Below are positions 61,196-64,000 of a stretch of 64,000 bases of DNA, one piece after another. Source of the DNA: Anagrus nilaparvatae. Taxonomy: Eukaryota; Arthropoda; Insecta; Hymenoptera; Mymaridae. A program made the position numbers and the translations under genes. The notes under the pieces were generated by a model that was not told the DNA's origin, searched no databases, and saw only the letters and a list, made by a program, of their open reading frames with translations. Positions within the stretch are counted from its first letter, which is position 1; each line of letters starts with the position of its first letter. The stretch lies in the NCBI GenBank assembly GCA_022575985.1, contig JAKSXM010000288.1:6537501-6601500 (forward strand), written 5' to 3'.

Positions 61196-62520
61196 AGCGA
61201 GGGTTCGATACGTTCGTGACATAAAATACAGCTTAAGTACTTAACCTGCAAGGATGAATTTAGATTTTTTTAGTGATTCAAAAACATACACGACTTATGT
61301 GCATGAACAGTTTTTATAGCGGAATAAAATATTTTATATTTTTACGAGCGAATTAATTACTTATTTTTTTTAAATTTTGACATAAAAATATTTTTCTTTT
61401 TTTATTTTAGTCCTGATACATTAAAATTTTAAATTTTCTTATTGCGTGTCTTTAATATAAAAACATTTTTATTATTCTTAAAAATTAATAGCCTTTTTTC
61501 ATAATAAAATAAAATTAAAAAAATTTTTAAATTGAGAATTTCCAGATGAAAAATAAGTTTCAGATAAAACTCAGAGGTTAAAAGAAATACGATTGGTGCG
61601 TTAGAAAACCTTTAGAAACTTTTCACTTACAGGAATAATCGTATTATAAAATTATAATAAAATCAACCATTGCAAGAACCATATTCATATTTACCGTTAG
61701 AAGAACCTATTTTTTTTTTAAATATACCGTTTTAAAATCATTTGATATTAAAATTTTTCTCGAAATTTAAATGATTTCTACAGACTATTTAATTAAAGAC
61801 TATGTTAGAACGATGCCTCGACCCTAATTAAGGAAAAAACTGAATGCTATGATTAATGGGTACTTTCTAGTGTACTCTCGTATACCATCGATATGTAAAC
61901 CCTTACTTTTCACTTTTTTTGCTGATAAGTCTATGAAAATTTCAAATGAGTACTTATATTTGTTTAATTGCTTAATATGATTATAATATCCGATTTTTCA
62001 GCTTACTCAGCTTTCATAATTTTCAATAGCTGTTTTAGCGTGTAGTGGAATCCGATTCTGAAAATATAAAGATAAATTATCCTGTTGAATATTCCCCTGT
62101 TTAATAGCTTCCTACAATGCATATTAAAGATCTGCTTTTTTTAATAAACGTATATTTATTCTTAAATTCGTCAAATAATTTCTAGCTGAAAAACAAAAAC
62201 TGTTTTCATAATTTTTTTATTTTTTTAAAACTAATTTTATGAAAAATATTGATTATTGTTAATTATTAGTATAAAAAATAATCATAATTAATATCTTGAT
62301 TAAATTTTTGGCAAGCGAAGAAAAAGTTAAATTATTTTATGAATTATTGAAGATAAATAAACTAAAAGCAGAAAGTAATGCCTAAATCAATGTTAAAAGT
62401 TTTATTTATTTAATATAAAATTAATAAAGTATTTGTTAAATTGGTTCCTCATAGAAAAGAAAAGTTTTAGTTTTTATTATGTCATTATTTTTTATTAGGT
62501 AAATTAGATCATTAAGAGTA
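61196..62520. other. AT-rich non-coding stretch
   Basis: No supported gene, RNA or transposon end. Confidence 0.5.
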
Positions 62521-62890
62521 TTAACATGAAACATGTTCATTGGATGGGGTATTTAAAAAAGTCCGGCTTGACATCGGGGGGCGAAAAATTGATGTTTTTA
62601 GGGTGAAAAATTGACGTTGGGGGGGGGGGTAAATGGACGTTTTTAAAGGGGAGGAGGTTAAAAAGTGACGTTTTTAGGGAGGGGGTGAAATGGACATAGA
62701 ATATTTTTGATTTAGGGACTTAGAATAATTTGAAGTGGGAGTCAGAGCCTGATTATGCCCTGATAAGAACAAGAACTTAGAATACTTTAGATTTATGGAC
62801 TTAGATAATTTATACTTCGGGATTTATTGTAATTTCGGTTTTAGAGCTTATAATGATTAGAGAGTATACGTTAAAACTGTTAGGCCCTTT
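62521..62890. repeat. Dispersed G-tract repeat
   Basis: Starts TTAACATGAAACATGTTCAT, then a G-run segment and a GATTTAGGGACTTAGAATAA segment. Related copies lie at 56430-56760 (same orientation), and inverted at about 29100-29430 and in block X (6610-7150). The AACATGTTC end recurs in all of them and may be a transposon terminus. Confidence 0.6.
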
Positions 62891-62952
62891 CTACACCAGA
62901 CAATATGATTTTATTTTATGATTATGTTCCCATTTAAAATGCATACACTGAA

Positions 62953-63008
62953 AAAAAATTCCGGTTGCCGCAACCGGATTATTCGTTTACGGCAACCGGA
63001 ATTCCGGC
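62953..63008. repeat. CCGGTTGCCG inverted repeat cluster
   Basis: TTCCGGTTGCCG (62961) pairs with CGGCAACCGGAA (62990), and CAACCGGA / TTCCGGCAAC also occur. GC-rich in an AT-rich setting. Possibly a MITE terminus. Confidence 0.5.
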
Positions 63009-63590
63009 AACATTAAATTTTTTTTTTTTTACGACAAATGATTATTAAAACCATATATACAACAACTCCATGCATAAAAATTGATATTTAAAAAAAATTT
63101 ATAAAATTTTTTTATACTTTTCAAAAGTTGCGTATACATTATTTTTTTAACCCATTAAGGACCAATCGTACATAGTTGGACTTTTTATTACCAGACTGTT
63201 ACAAAACCTTTTTTTTTTATTTTATCAAGTTTTCTAGGGGTAAAAACGATTGCTTTTTCCAATTTTTACAACAGTTTTTACGTACAATCCCTCCAAAAGG
63301 GGTAAAAATAGGGGTAATCATGAATTTTCGGCTTTTTAAAATTTTTTCTGGACTTTTAGCTATAAAACCTTTATAACTTACTCCTTTTATTACCTAGACC
63401 TCTTAATACAGTTAAAAGTGTAATTTTAATGTATGTATATTTAAAGTATGATTTAAAAAAGTGATTTTCATTTAACGCTTATTCAAGTGACATTTATAAA
63501 AAAAAAAAAAAAACAATGACAAAATCGTTATACTTTTGTATTCTGCAAAAACAAAAATCATAGTGTATCAAAAAGGGTTTAGTGCACTTT
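63009..63590. other. AT-rich non-coding stretch
   Basis: No gene recognised. TTAACCCATTAAGG at 63148 resembles a piggyBac-type end, but no partner end was found. Confidence 0.4.
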
Positions 63591-64000
63591 TGGACTAAGT
63601 GCACAGCATCAATTCATTAAAAAACACCACGCGGGCGGGCTCTTGTATTAGGAGCATAGATAGTGGCAGAAGTCGCCATCATCTTTTTTCGAGAAAGAAG
63701 AGGTACGAGGAAGGAGTATCAAGTCTCCCCTTTCATCAATATATCAACGCGCAAGACCACAGATCAGCTGGTCTCCCACCATCTCACTTATCGCGGGTAT
63801 CTAAGCATAACCGTCACAGCACTTTCGAGAAAGACTTCAGACACAGGTGTATGAAAGGTTGTCATTCATCAGGCGCCTTTTTTTTTACTTTATAAAATTC
63901 AGGTTAACGCCATCGTAAACCCCTATGTTTTTAACATTGAGTCGGTAAGGCAGAGTTCATTTTGAAAAAGGTCGCCAATCCATTTCTAATAAAATTTGTG
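63591..64000. other. Higher-complexity stretch, unidentified
   Basis: Base composition is more balanced than in the neighbouring DNA and no internal repeat is seen. Frames of 98 and 63 codons overlap here with no recognisable motif. It could be the edge of a gene or of an element continuing beyond the window. Confidence 0.35.

Noticed and set aside
63148..63180. piggyBac transposon end (TTAACCCATTAAGG)
   Set aside because: Only one end is seen, with no partner or transposase; TTAA plus CCC is too short to support it.

Overview
This window is AT-rich, repeat-dominated eukaryotic nuclear DNA. An arthropod source is most likely, probably an insect such as a hymenopteran. That rests on the transposon families present (Helitron, hAT-like and PIF/Harbinger-like MITEs, an R1/jockey-type LINE), short spliceosomal introns with GTAAGT/GTATGT donors, TATA-driven small secreted-peptide genes and no prokaryotic gene organisation. 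No taxon-specific gene is present, so the species is not determined. Two kinds of credible protein-coding content occur: transposon genes and a four-copy family of small cystine-rich secreted peptides.

Layout. 1-9.2 kb: fold-back and palindromic elements, a ~127-bp tandem array split by a hAT-type MITE (8-bp target duplication), and a repeat block that recurs at 39.2 and 46.9 kb. 9,221-25,920: a complete Helitron on the minus strand, with both ends readable (TC 5' end; hairpin plus CTAG 3' end; inserted between A and T). It carries an intact 1,483-aa Rep-helicase and, upstream in the same orientation, an intron-containing RPA/OB-fold-like gene. One exon of that gene is split by a 4,867-bp fold-back element flanked by the 8-bp duplication GGCTGAAC. 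Unoccupied versions of the Helitron target occur three more times in the window.

26.2-58 kb: four related units of about 7-9 kb. Each carries a two-exon gene on the minus strand (53 codons; signal peptide plus six-cysteine knottin-type mature peptide) next to a terminal-inverted-repeat element that holds a hAT BED-finger remnant. The coding sequences and introns of the four genes appear identical. Units 2 and 3 are a nearly perfect 7.66-kb tandem duplication; units 1 and 4 form a second pair. Comparing units exposes clean insertions: a 663-bp element with perfect 202-bp inverted arms around a tRNA-like sequence (17-bp target duplication), a 2.3-kb fold-back, a 103-bp hairpin (15-bp duplication) and a 2,470-bp non-autonomous Helitron whose ends match the large one.

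58-64 kb: a fold-back element enclosing a decayed, GC-richer LINE fragment, a second small LINE reverse-transcriptase fragment, dispersed G-tract repeats, and a final stretch that was not identified.

How the parts relate. The Rep-helicase would nick, transfer and unwind Helitron DNA, and the RPA-like product would plausibly coat the single strand; the smaller Helitron at 54.8 kb could be moved in trans by these proteins. The knottin genes are the only likely host genes. They sit in a duplicating, transposon-rich neighbourhood that probably drove their amplification.
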